Below are positions 1 through 7,684 of a stretch of DNA of 64,000 bases, in pieces. The position numbers and the translations under genes are program-made. The stretch covers positions 496,001-560,000 of the forward strand of contig NZ_CP178208.1 in NCBI RefSeq assembly GCF_047219225.1, given 5' to 3'. Within the stretch, counting starts at the first letter, position 1; each line of letters begins with the position of its first letter. The notes beneath the pieces are model-generated. The model did not search any database. It had not been told where the DNA came from and was given only the letters and a program-made list of their open reading frames with translations. Origin of the DNA: IMCC45349 sp047219225. Its GTDB lineage: Bacteria; Bacteroidota; Bacteroidia; Flavobacteriales; Flavobacteriaceae.

Positions 1-523
1 AGTCTTCCTTATCTTTAACTTCTCCTACCAAATAACCTTTAGCATTAACCTTATAATCGCAACAATCCATATAACCTTTAGCTATTAACTTTCTTGCACG
101 CTGTATTCTTGACTTAGCTGTTGGTAATTGCAATTTTAATTGAGCTGCAACTTCTGCTTGTTTTAACCCTTTAATATCAGACAAAAACAAAGGATCTCTA
201 TACTTTTTTGGCAAGCTTTTTATAATTCCGTACAAACAATCCTTTTCACTATGTATTTCAGTAGCATCTTCATTTACCAATTGTACATCTTCAACACTAT
301 ATGGTGTATTATTTTTCCTAAAATAGTCCATAGCAGTATTGTATGCAATCGTCATTACCCAAGGCTTTACTTTTTTTTCGTTTTTTAAAGACTCTAATTT
401 TGTGTGGATTTTAATAAACGTATTTTGAAGTATATCATCAGCAATTACTTCATTATTTACTTTTGATAGTATAAAGCGTTTAACATCTAAATGATAGGCT
501 TTCCAAATTTCTTGAGTTGTCAT
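1..523 (-). CDS. sigZ: ECF RNA polymerase sigma factor, SigZ type (3' end cut by window edge)
   Basis: This is an extracytoplasmic-function sigma factor that would direct RNA polymerase to a small stress regulon. It starts at the ATG at 523 and stays open for 174 codons to the left edge. Region 2 (about residues 1-70) contains DDILQNTFIKIH and the helix PWVMTIAYNTAMDYFR. Region 4 (about 100-150) contains a SLPKKYRDPLFL helix and an AEVAAQLKLPTAKSRIQRARK recognition helix-turn-helix. The tail MDCCDYKVNAKGYLVGE, with its double Cys, is the hallmark of the SigZ subgroup, whose C-terminus usually carries a few more Cys. Only a handful of residues should be missing. No anti-sigma gene is visible upstream. 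The preceding gene is a tiny cysteine-rich peptide, with a strong hairpin between the two. A metal or redox signal is an inference. Confidence 0.85.
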   Translation of the reverse strand, partial: MTTQEIWKAYHLDVKRFILSKVNNEVIADDILQNTFIKIHTKLESLKNEKKVKPWVMTIAYNTAMDYFRKNNTPYSVEDVQLVNEDATEIHSEKDCLYGIIKSLPKKYRDPLFLSDIKGLKQAEVAAQLKLQLPTAKSRIQRARKLIAKGYMDCCDYKVNAKGYLVGEVKDKED

Positions 524-534
524 TATATAAAGTA

Positions 535-560
535 AAAGCGTTGTAAAAATACAACGCTTT
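535..560. terminator. Perfect 11-bp hairpin between the Cys-rich micro-gene and sigZ
   Basis: AAAGCGTTGTA at 535-545 pairs perfectly with TACAACGCTTT at 550-560 across a 4-nt loop. On the plus strand it is followed by ATTTTTTAG, and on the minus strand by TTTACTTT. It therefore looks like a bidirectional terminator or attenuator. It sits only 11 nt upstream of the sigZ start codon, close enough to affect ribosome access on a read-through transcript. Confidence 0.6.
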
Positions 561-578
561 ATTTTTTAGTATTAGTAT

Positions 579-680
579 TTAACAATTACATCCTGAACAA
601 GTACAGCTTTCGCAAGTACAATTTTTACAATTTCCACTTGCACAACCATCGCATGTACAAGTACATTCTTTATTTTTCAT
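579..680 (-). CDS. 33-residue cysteine-rich (metallothionein-like) peptide
   Basis: A tiny ORF runs from the ATG at 680 to TAA at 579 and encodes 33 residues, 11 of them Cys (positions 6, 8, 10, 13, 18, 21, 23, 26, 28, 31 and 33), mostly as CxC and CxxC pairs with Thr, Ser and Gly between them. There is no aromatic or long hydrophobic residue and no signal peptide. Such spacing is typical of metallothioneins and other thiolate metal-binding peptides, so cytosolic binding of Cu, Zn or Cd is the natural guess. No family match can be confirmed by eye. It is transcribed toward the SigZ-type sigma gene (55-nt gap holding a hairpin), which suggests joint regulation. The extreme composition makes a chance ORF unlikely. 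Confidence 0.6.
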   Translation of the reverse strand: MKNKECTCTCDGCASGNCKNCTCESCTCSGCNC

Positions 681-751
681 TGTTTTTTGTTTTATAGTTT
701 CACCTATAAGACTTAGAAACATTAAAAAAGATGCATTCTTAAATTACTTTT

Positions 752-3700
752 TTACATATTTCTTCGGTACTGACCACCAACCTCAAACAAGGCACTCGTA
801 ATCTGCCCTAAAGAACACACTTTACAAACCTCCATTAAGTCTTCAAAAATATTTTGATTGTTAATGGCTTTCTCTTGTAAGTTCTTCAACATTGCATTTG
901 TATCATGAGCAGCATGTAAGCTTTCTAATGTCTTAATTTGGAATTGCTTTTCCTCTTCAGTTGCTCTAATTACCTCAGCTGGTAACACTGTTGGCGATCC
1001 TTTACTACTTAAGAATGTATTTACACCAATAATTGGGAATTCACCAGTATGTTTTAAAGTTTCGTAGTATAAACTTTCTTCCTGAATCTTAGAGCGTTGA
1101 TACATCGTTTCCATAGCTCCAAGAACACCACCTCTTTCTGTAATTCTATCAAACTCAGCGAGTACAGCTTCCTCAACTAAATCCGTTAATTCTTCGATGA
1201 TGAATGCACCTTGAATTGGGTTTTCATTCTTCGCTAATCCTAATTCTTTATTGATAATCAACTGAATTGCCATCGCACGACGTACGGACTCTTCAGTTGG
1301 TGTTGTAATTGCTTCATCATATGCATTTGTATGTAGCGAGTTACAGTTATCATAGATTGCATATAAGGCTTGAAGCGTAGTACGAATATCATTAAAATCA
1401 ATTTCTTGCGCGTGTAAACTACGACCAGAAGTTTGAATATGATATTTCAACATTTGCGCTCTAGCATTGGCATTATATTTATGCTTTAAAGCTTTTGACC
1501 AAATACGTCTTGCTACACGTCCAATCACAGCATATTCTGGATCGATACCATTAGAGAAGAAGAAAGATAAGTTTGGTCCAAACTTATTAATATCCATTCC
1601 TCTCGATAAATAATACTCTACATAAGTAAATCCATTAGCTAGCGTTAATGCTAACTGTGTAATTGGATTTGCTCCTGCTTCTGCAATATGATATCCTGAA
1701 ATAGACACCGAATAGAAGTTACGTACATTATTATCAATGAAGTACTCTTGTACATCTCCCATTAAACGTAGTGCAAACTCTGTAGAGAAAATACACGTAT
1801 TTTGTGCTTGATCTTCTTTTAAAATATCTGCTTGAACTGTTCCTCTTACTTGAGCAATAGTCTTTACTTTTATATCTTCATAAACGTCTTTTGGCAATAC
1901 TTGATCTCCAGTAACTCCCAATAACATTAATCCTAAACCATCATTACCTTCAGGTAAATCACCATTATATCTTGGACGTTCTTTGTCTTTATATATCTCC
2001 TGAATTTTAGCTTCAACCTCAGTTTCTAATCCATTCTCTTTGATGTAAATCTCACATTGCTGATCAATTGCAGCATTCATAAAGAATCCTAATAACATTG
2101 GTGCAGGACCATTAATAGTCATACTTACCGATGTCATGGCATGTGCTAAGTTAAAACCAGAATATAATTTTTTAGCATCATCTAAACAACAAATAGAAAC
2201 TCCAGCATTACCAATCTTACCATAAATATCTGGACGATGATCTGGATCGTTACCATAAAGCGTTACACTATCAAAAGCAGTTGATAAACGCTTTGCTGGC
2301 ATACCTAAACTTACATAGTGAAAACGTCTATTGGTACGCTCTGGTCCTCCTTCTCCTGCAAACATACGTGTTGGATCTTCTCCTGTACGTTTAAATGGAT
2401 ACAATCCTGAAGTATATGGAAATTCTCCTGGAACATTCTCTTGTAATGTCCAACGTAAAATATCTCCCCAAGCTTCATATTTTGGTAAAGCTACCTTAGG
2501 AATTTGAGTGTGTGATAACGACTCTGTATGTGTTTCTATTTTTATTTCCTTATCTCTTACTTTAAAAGAATAGATAGGGTTTTTGTATTTATTTACTTTT
2601 TCCTCCCAATTGGTAATCACTTCCCAATTGTAAGGATCTAAATTCATTTTTACTTTATCAAACTGAGCTATTAACAATTTTACAAATGGCAATTCATCAG
2701 CACTTACTTGCTTTAAAATTTCATCTTCGTTAAGTCCAGCTTTATTAAGCTCTGGTTGTACATCAACAACAGATTCGATAGTTTTAAATATTCCGTAAAG
2801 CTTTTGAGCAACTTTTACTTGTCCATCTCCTTTAGCATCATAAGCTCTGTTATTTTCAGAAATTTCAGAAAGGTAACGTGTTCTTGCTGGTGGAATCACA
2901 AAGATTTTCTCACTCATTTCTTTAGAAATCTCAAAAGACGATTTTAAGTCAGCCTCCGTTTTTTCAGCAACTTTATTCATAATTGCTTTATACAGCGTGT
3001 TCATTCCTGGATCATTAAACTGCGAAGCAATGGTTCCAAAAACAGGCATATCATCCATATGTACATCCCAAAGATTATTATTACGCATGTATTGTTTTTT
3101 CACATCACGTAAAGCATCTAAAGCACCTCGTTTATCAAACTTGTTGATGGCTACTAAATCAGCAAAATCTAACATGTCGATTTTCTCTAACTGCGTTGCC
3201 GCACCAAATTCTGGTGTCATTACATAAAGAGACACATCACTATGTTCTATAATCTCAGTATCAGATTGTCCAATACCAGATGTTTCTAAAATAATTAAAT
3301 CGTATTGAGCTGCCTTTAATACTTCAACAGCTTCGTTAACGTGTTTAGATAATGCTAAATTAGATTGACGTGTTGCCAAACTACGCATATATACACGTTC
3401 ATTATTAATAGCATTCATACGAATACGATCTCCTAATAATGCACCTCCTGTTTTACGTTTTGATGGATCTACAGAAATTAATCCAATCGTTTTTTCTGGA
3501 AAATCAATTAAAAAACGTCTTACTAACTCATCTACTAAAGACGACTTACCAGCTCCTCCAGTTCCTGTAATTCCTAGAACAGGTGTTTTTGAAGTTTCGT
3601 TTTTAGCATGTATAGCATCTAAAGTTTCTTTTGCTACTTCAGGGAAATTCTCTGCAGAGGAAATCACACGTGCAATTGCATTTACATCTTTAGAAGCAAT

Positions 3701-4171
3701 TTTTTCAGCTTCACCATTTAAATGATCTCCAATAGCAAAATCTGAACGTTCTACTAAATCGTTAATCATTCCTTGAAGTCCAAGTTCTCTTCCATCATCT
3801 GGCGAATAGATACGTGTAATTCCGTAATCCATTAATTCCTTAATTTCTTCAGGAAGAATCACTCCTCCACCTCCTCCAAAAATTCGGATGTGTTCTGCAC
3901 CTTTTTCTTTAAGTAAATCGTACATATACTTAAAGTATTCGTTGTGTCCGCCTTGATAAGAGGTCATAGCAATAGCATTGGCATCTTCTTGGATTGCAGT
4001 ATTTACTACTTCTTCAACACTTCTATCGTGTCCAAGATGAATGACTTCACATCCTGTAGATTGGATGATACGTCTCATAATATTAATTGACGCATCATGT
4101 CCATCAAATAACGATGCTGCAGTTACTATTCTTACTTTATGTTTTGGTTTATAAGGTGCAATTTGTTCCAT
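752..4171 (-). CDS. icmF: Fused adenosylcobalamin-dependent acyl-CoA mutase IcmF
   Basis: This 1,139-residue protein joins three parts in the IcmF order: a B12-binding domain (residues about 12-140, with the DxH element D23/H25), a MeaB-like G-protein chaperone (about 195-410, P-loop GTGGAGKSS), and the TIM-barrel mutase (about 560-1085, with SGYHIAEAG holding the conserved His). IcmF interconverts isobutyryl-CoA and butyryl-CoA, and in some members isovaleryl- and pivalyl-CoA, in the cytoplasm. Q790 in AQNT occupies the place of the Arg that binds the methylmalonyl carboxylate, so this is not a methylmalonyl-CoA mutase. Y591 in LYPFKR stands where I recall IcmFs having Phe. It is monocistronic here, with a separate divergent gene upstream. 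The start at 4171 gives the usual family length. Confidence 0.93.
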   Translation of the reverse strand: MEQIAPYKPKHKVRIVTAASLFDGHDASINIMRRIIQSTGCEVIHLGHDRSVEEVVNTAIQEDANAIAMTSYQGGHNEYFKYMYDLLKEKGAEHIRIFGGGGGVILPEEIKELMDYGITRIYSPDDGRELGLQGMINDLVERSDFAIGDHLNGEAEKIASKDVNAIARVISSAENFPEVAKETLDAIHAKNETSKTPVLGITGTGGAGKSSLVDELVRRFLIDFPEKTIGLISVDPSKRKTGGALLGDRIRMNAINNERVYMRSLATRQSNLALSKHVNEAVEVLKAAQYDLIILETSGIGQSDTEIIEHSDVSLYVMTPEFGAATQLEKIDMLDFADLVAINKFDKRGALDALRDVKKQYMRNNNLWDVHMDDMPVFGTIASQFNDPGMNTLYKAIMNKVAEKTEADLKSSFEISKEMSEKIFVIPPARTRYLSEISENNRAYDAKGDGQVKVAQKLYGIFKTIESVVDVQPELNKAGLNEDEILKQVSADELPFVKLLIAQFDKVKMNLDPYNWEVITNWEEKVNKYKNPIYSFKVRDKEIKIETHTESLSHTQIPKVALPKYEAWGDILRWTLQENVPGEFPYTSGLYPFKRTGEDPTRMFAGEGGPERTNRRFHYVSLGMPAKRLSTAFDSVTLYGNDPDHRPDIYGKIGNAGVSICCLDDAKKLYSGFNLAHAMTSVSMTINGPAPMLLGFFMNAAIDQQCEIYIKENGLETEVEAKIQEIYKDKERPRYNGDLPEGNDGLGLMLLGVTGDQVLPKDVYEDIKVKTIAQVRGTVQADILKEDQAQNTCIFSTEFALRLMGDVQEYFIDNNVRNFYSVSISGYHIAEAGANPITQLALTLANGFTYVEYYLSRGMDINKFGPNLSFFFSNGIDPEYAVIGRVARRIWSKALKHKYNANARAQMLKYHIQTSGRSLHAQEIDFNDIRTTLQALYAIYDNCNSLHTNAYDEAITTPTEESVRRAMAIQLIINKELGLAKNENPIQGAFIIEELTDLVEEAVLAEFDRITERGGVLGAMETMYQRSKIQEESLYYETLKHTGEFPIIGVNTFLSSKGSPTVLPAEVIRATEEEKQFQIKTLESLHAAHDTNAMLKNLQEKAINNQNIFEDLMEVCKVCSLGQITSALFEVGGQYRRNM

Positions 4172-4280
4172 TCGTAAAAAAACTTGTTTTAAGGGTGTGC
4201 AATTTACGAAATATTCAAAAAAACTAGCAGAATATCATAAATTATCTAAAGTTAATCTTATCTAAAAATCAAGAGCGATT

Positions 4281-4313
4281 TTTGACAAAATATAGAAGTA
4301 TCCCATATCTTTG
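4281..4313 (+). promoter_or_regulatory. Bacteroidota-type promoter for the DUF4197 gene
   Basis: TTTG at 4281-4284 and TATCTTTG at 4306-4313 match the TTTG / TAnnTTTG promoter of this phylum, with 21 nt between them. The predicted transcript would begin near 4319, a short leader before the ATG at 4333. Confidence 0.6.
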
Positions 4314-4332
4314 CTTTATAAAACCTTAAACT

Positions 4333-5037
4333 ATGATTAAAAGAATTTTTGCTGTAGTATTACTACTTAATTTAACAGCATGTGCCGAATTACAACAAGT
4401 TGTAAATCAACTACCTCAAGGAACTACTATTGGAAATACAGACATTGCTGCTGGATTAAGACAAGCATTAGATTTAGGAATAGAAAAACAAGTAAGTAAA
4501 CTAACCGCTAAAGATGGTTTTTATAAAAATGATTTAGTAAAAATATTACTACCAGAAGAATTAAAGAAAGTTGATAAAGGACTAAGGGACATTGGACTTG
4601 GTAATTTGGCAGACGAAGGTTTAAAAGTGTTAAACAGAGCTGCCGAAGATGCTGTAAAAGAAGCTACTCCAATTTTTGTAAAAGCAGTGAAGGACATTAC
4701 TTTTGACGACGCTAAAAACATATTATTAGGAAACGATAATGCTGCAACACAATACCTAACAGGAAAAACACAAACAGAGCTTTATAATAAGTTCCATCCT
4801 GTGATTAACAATTCGTTTGGCAAAGTTGGAGCAGACCAAATTTGGGAAAACCTAATTAACAAGTACAATACAATTCCTTTTACTAAAGATGTAAATCCAG
4901 ATTTAACTGACTATGTTACTGGAGAAGCACTAAAAGGTGTTTATACAATGATTGCTGTTGAAGAAAAAGAGATTAGAACTAAAGCTTCAAGTAGAACAAC
5001 AGACCTATTAAAGAAAGTCTTTGCTTTACAGGATTAG
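4333..5037 (+). CDS. DUF4197 domain lipoprotein
   Basis: A 234-residue envelope lipoprotein. The N-terminus is a lipoprotein signal ending LTAC, with the lipidated Cys at residue 17. The rest is one DUF4197 domain: DIAAGLRQALDLG, the DGFYKNDLVKILLPEEL segment, IGLGNLADEGLKVLNRAAEDA, and AKNILLGNDNAATQYL, all typical of the family. It is mostly alpha-helical and its biochemical role is unknown. The gene stands alone, with its own promoter at 4281-4313 and a terminator at 5064-5091 shared with the convergent neighbour. Length agrees with family members. Confidence 0.85.
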   Translation: MIKRIFAVVLLLNLTACAELQQVVNQLPQGTTIGNTDIAAGLRQALDLGIEKQVSKLTAKDGFYKNDLVKILLPEELKKVDKGLRDIGLGNLADEGLKVLNRAAEDAVKEATPIFVKAVKDITFDDAKNILLGNDNAATQYLTGKTQTELYNKFHPVINNSFGKVGADQIWENLINKYNTIPFTKDVNPDLTDYVTGEALKGVYTMIAVEEKEIRTKASSRTTDLLKKVFALQD

Positions 5038-5063
5038 TTATACTCTACAGAAAAGAAATTAAG

Positions 5064-5091
5064 ACCGAATGAATTATCATTCGGTTTTTTT
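5064..5091 (+). terminator. Terminator of the DUF4197 gene
   Basis: ACCGAATGA (5064-5072) pairs with TCATTCGGT (5077-5085) over a 4-nt loop and is followed by a T run. The right arm contains the TGA stop of the convergent gene at 5077-5079, so the terminator overlaps the neighbour's 3' end. Confidence 0.8.
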
Positions 5092-5586
5092 ATACAAACC
5101 ATCAAATGCAACTGTAATACTATTATCAATAGTGATGGTTTCCCAATACTGCCTTACTGAGCCATCTTCATTAAGTGTCCAAGTTACTTTATGATGAAAC
5201 TTCTGACCTTTTGAATCTGTTATCATATCAGACTTAAGAATCATTCGGTTACCTACTCTATTTCCTTTTAAATGCAAACTTCCTCCTTGATTATCAACCC
5301 AAATTTGTTCCCATTGTTTAGTTGTAGCATTATAAAAATTATTGCTAGTTCCTGTATAACCTTTATTGGCACTTGTCCAATTCTCGCGTAAGATGCAATT
5401 ATCTTGTATTTTATCTATAACATTAGTTCCTGCAAAAGAACCATCTGGATTTGTTACTGTCCATTTACCAATCCAGAAATCAAACTCTCCATGTTTTTCT
5501 GTACAACATTTGCAGCTTGTATTATTTTGTTGAGCATTAACACTGAATGAAAATAGACAAACAAATACTATATAAATAGCTTTCAT
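5077..5586 (-). CDS. Secreted DUF1579-like protein
   Basis: A 169-residue exported protein with a signal peptide ending near residue 18 (FSVNA-Q). After a Cys-rich stretch (C26-x-CC), it has HGEFDFWIGKWTVTNPDGS, then alternating beta-type segments such as QWEQIWVDNQGG and DGSVRQYWETI. This resembles the lipocalin-like DUF1579 family, whose function is unknown; I hold this on pattern only. The upstream leader (5591-5618) is a perfect inverted copy of the leader of the divergent gene at 5851. Its stop codon lies inside the terminator of the convergent DUF4197 gene. Confidence 0.6.
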   Translation of the reverse strand: MKAIYIVFVCLFSFSVNAQQNNTSCKCCTEKHGEFDFWIGKWTVTNPDGSFAGTNVIDKIQDNCILRENWTSANKGYTGTSNNFYNATTKQWEQIWVDNQGGSLHLKGNRVGNRMILKSDMITDSKGQKFHHKVTWTLNEDGSVRQYWETITIDNSITVAFDGLYKKTE

Positions 5587-5590
5587 AATT

Positions 5591-5618
5591 GAGTTAGTTA
5601 ATTATGCTATTAAATATA
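5591..5618 (-). repeat. 28-bp inverted repeat, left copy (leader of the 5077-5586 gene)
   Basis: These 28 bp are the exact reverse complement of 5818-5845. On the minus strand the copy ends 4 nt before the ATG at 5586. The partner copy lies in the same position upstream of the GTG at 5851. Two divergent genes therefore share one AT-rich leader. Confidence 0.85.
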
Positions 5619-5718
5619 ATAAACTACTGATAATCTAATACTAATATTAACATAACATTACAATCAAGCTAAAATTGGATATTTGTCCCACATATAAGTC
5701 ATAACACTTAAGACTTTT

Positions 5719-5746
5719 TTGGGTTAGTTAGTAAAAGTTAGTTTTG
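5719..5746 (+). promoter_or_regulatory. Promoter for the small gene at 5851
   Basis: TTG at 5719-5721 and TAGTTTTG at 5739-5746 are separated by 17 nt, matching the TTG / TAnnTTTG arrangement. Transcription would start near 5752, giving a 5' leader of about 100 nt that begins with the hairpin at 5751-5783. Confidence 0.55.
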
Positions 5747-5750
5747 TAAG

Positions 5751-5783
5751 AATCGGTTTATTAGAAATAGGCCGATTTTTTAT
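5751..5783 (+). terminator. Attenuator-like hairpin in the 5' leader
   Basis: AATCGG at 5751-5756 pairs with CCGATT at 5772-5777, and the right arm runs into TTTTTTATTT. It lies just after the predicted promoter at 5719-5746 and before the gene at 5851. It may terminate most transcripts early or release a very short RNA. The stem is only 6 bp. Confidence 0.4.
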
Positions 5784-5817
5784 TTGAAATTAACTTGCTG
5801 TTTTACAATATTTTAAA

Positions 5818-5845
5818 TATATTTAATAGCATAATTAACTAACTC
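5818..5845 (+). repeat. 28-bp inverted repeat, right copy (leader of the 5851 gene)
   Basis: Exact reverse complement of 5591-5618. The copy ends 5 nt before the GTG start at 5851. Confidence 0.85.
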
Positions 5846-5850
5846 TCTAA

Positions 5851-6045
5851 GTGAAAAAAAACACTAACATAAAACAGCATCGTGATAAGCTTCGTAAAAA
5901 GTACAAGTTACTTATTGAAGAAGCTTACAATTTAAGGCAGACAGACCATGCTTTAAGTGATTTTTCGGAATATCGCGCCATGCAACTTTTAAATCGTATG
6001 AATAGATTAAAGTTTTTAGATCGTGACTTCAAGGTTGTTTCTTAA
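5851..6045 (+). CDS. Small coiled-coil protein, Lacal_2735-like
   Basis: A 64-residue basic protein read from GTG at 5851; no ATG is available in frame. The sequence KLRKKYKLLIEEAYNLRQTDHALSDFSEYRAMQLLNRMNRL is helical and resembles the flavobacterial Lacal_2735 family of about 60 residues (KLxKKYxKLxxEAxxLxxxxRxxSDxxxAEAxxLLxxI), for which no function is known. It is convergent with the BtuF-like gene and overlaps its 3' end by 30 nt. The upstream promoter, hairpin leader and the 28-bp leader repeat support that it is expressed. Confidence 0.6.
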   Translation: MKKNTNIKQHRDKLRKKYKLLIEEAYNLRQTDHALSDFSEYRAMQLLNRMNRLKFLDRDFKVVS

Positions 6046-6819
6046 TTCCTTAAAATAGCCAAATGCTTTTTTAAGTCTTGAGCCATACCAAGAAAACATT
6101 TCACCATCTATAATTTTAACAACTATCTTATTATTTAATCTCGTTGCAATTTCTTCTACATGCTTTTCTTTAAATGGATATGGTTCAGAAGAAAGAAATA
6201 GCACATCAATATTTTCCTTTTTTAGTTTATTAATATCAATTTCAGGGTAACGTGGTTGTGTTTTAAACACATTTTCATACTTATTAAGTTCTAATAAGTG
6301 ATTAATAAAATTATTACCTCCAGCAACCATCCATGGTTCTTTCCAAATAAAATAAGCCACTCGTAAAGTTTTTTGAGTTTTACAATACCTTTCAAAATCT
6401 GATTGTTCAGTTTTTATAAACTCAATCATTTTTGAAGCTTGCTTATTTACATTAAACATATCACCATACATACTTATAAGCTGAAGTGCATCTGCTATGG
6501 TAAAAATATCTGACACATGTACAGGACAAACTTGCTCACAAACCTCAACAATTTCTTTAATATTCTCCTCTTTATTACAAAGAATAATATCTGGATTTAA
6601 AGCCCTAATAACATCTAGCTTAATATTTTTTGTCCCACCAACAATCTGAACATTATTTTTAATATGACTTGGATGTATACAAAATTTAGTAACACCAACT
6701 AAAGATGACTCTAAGCCTAAATCCACCAATAATTCGGTTTGAGATGGCACTAACGAAATGATACGTTTAGGTACAGTGCTCAGTTCAAGAAATCTTCCTA
6801 TTTGGTCATGAATTACCAT
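6016..6819 (-). CDS. BtuF-like periplasmic-binding-fold protein (helical backbone metal receptor)
   Basis: A 267-residue protein of the type III substrate-binding fold that carries cobalamin or iron chelates. The N-lobe starts with KRIISLVPSQTELLVDLGL, a typical BtuF/FepB signature, then LVGVTKFCIHP and GGTKNIKLDVIRALNPDIIL. The C-lobe has RVAYFIWKEPWMVAGG. No signal peptide or lipobox is present at this start, and the upstream sequence offers none, so it may work in the cytoplasm or have a regulatory or salvage role. It follows pyrF by 7 nt and is probably co-transcribed with it. No BtuC or BtuD gene is adjacent. The B12 link is inferred from family and from the nearby IcmF and NrdJ. Confidence 0.75.
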   Translation of the reverse strand: MVIHDQIGRFLELSTVPKRIISLVPSQTELLVDLGLESSLVGVTKFCIHPSHIKNNVQIVGGTKNIKLDVIRALNPDIILCNKEENIKEIVEVCEQVCPVHVSDIFTIADALQLISMYGDMFNVNKQASKMIEFIKTEQSDFERYCKTQKTLRVAYFIWKEPWMVAGGNNFINHLLELNKYENVFKTQPRYPEIDINKLKKENIDVLFLSSEPYPFKEKHVEEIATRLNNKIVVKIIDGEMFSWYGSRLKKAFGYFKELRNNLEVTI

Positions 6820-6826
6820 GAAAACA

Positions 6827-7645
6827 TTAAGCCTTTAAAACAGCTTCCATTTGTTCTTGCAGCTCTCTTGCTTTATTTGCTGACGCTTGGGCAAAATCTT
6901 CGTCATTGGATGCATAAATGATACCACGAGAGGAATTGATTAATAAACCAATACTATCTTTAACCATACCATATTTACATACATCTTGTAGATTTCCACC
7001 TTGTGCTCCTACTCCAGGTACTAGCAAAAAGCTATTAGGAATAATTTGTCTAATATCTGCTAAATACTCCGCTTTAGTAGCTCCAACCACATACATCAAA
7101 TTTTGGCTATTCTTCCATGAGGTAGATGTTTCTAATACTTGTTTATAAACCTCTTTCCCTTCTACAATTTTAGTTTGAAAATCGAAAGCACCTTGATTGG
7201 ATGTTAAGGCTAACAAAATAGTATGTTTATTCTCGAATGCTAAAAATGGTTCAACTGAATCCTTTCCCATATAAGGCGCTACTGTAACACTATCGAAAGC
7301 TAAATCTTCAAAAAATGCTTTAGCATACATGGTACTTGTATTACCAATATCACCACGTTTAGCATCTGCAATTGTAAAAATCTCTGGATGCTTTTCATTA
7401 ATATAATTAATGGTTTTTTCTAAAGCTTGCCAACCTTTAATACCATAAGCCTCATAAAACGCTGTATTAGGCTTGTATGCTACACATAAATGATGCGTTG
7501 CATCTATAATAGCTTTATTAAAAGCAAAAATTGGATCTTCTTCTTTTAATAAATGTTGTGGAATTTTATTTAAATCTACATCTAAGCCAATACATAAGAA
7601 TGACTTTTTGATTTTTATCTGCTCTATTAGTTGTTGTGTTGTCAT
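6827..7645 (-). CDS. pyrF: Orotidine-5'-phosphate decarboxylase (type 2)
   Basis: Converts OMP to UMP, the last step of pyrimidine synthesis, in the cytoplasm. The 272-residue length and the motifs FLCIGLDVD, DAKRGDIGNTS (catalytic Asp-Lys-Asp region) and LVPGVGAQGG identify the longer type 2 enzyme rather than the 230-residue E. coli type. The gene is isolated from prfA by a terminator at 7652-7677 and runs into the BtuF-like gene 7 nt downstream. Confidence 0.95.
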   Translation of the reverse strand: MTTQQLIEQIKIKKSFLCIGLDVDLNKIPQHLLKEEDPIFAFNKAIIDATHHLCVAYKPNTAFYEAYGIKGWQALEKTINYINEKHPEIFTIADAKRGDIGNTSTMYAKAFFEDLAFDSVTVAPYMGKDSVEPFLAFENKHTILLALTSNQGAFDFQTKIVEGKEVYKQVLETSTSWKNSQNLMYVVGATKAEYLADIRQIIPNSFLLVPGVGAQGGNLQDVCKYGMVKDSIGLLINSSRGIIYASNDEDFAQASANKARELQEQMEAVLKA

Positions 7646-7651
7646 ATTGTC

Positions 7652-7677
7652 TATAAAAAAAGCCTCAAAAGAGGCTT
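7652..7677 (-). terminator. Terminator of prfA
   Basis: AAGCCTC / GAGGCTT with a 4-nt loop (7660-7677). On the minus strand it is followed by a run of seven T, and it lies between prfA and pyrF. Confidence 0.85.
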
Positions 7678-7684
7678 AAATATT

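Noticed and set aside
752..4171. Methylmalonyl-CoA mutase
   Set aside because: The fused B12-G-protein-mutase order and Gln790 in place of the carboxylate-binding Arg identify IcmF.
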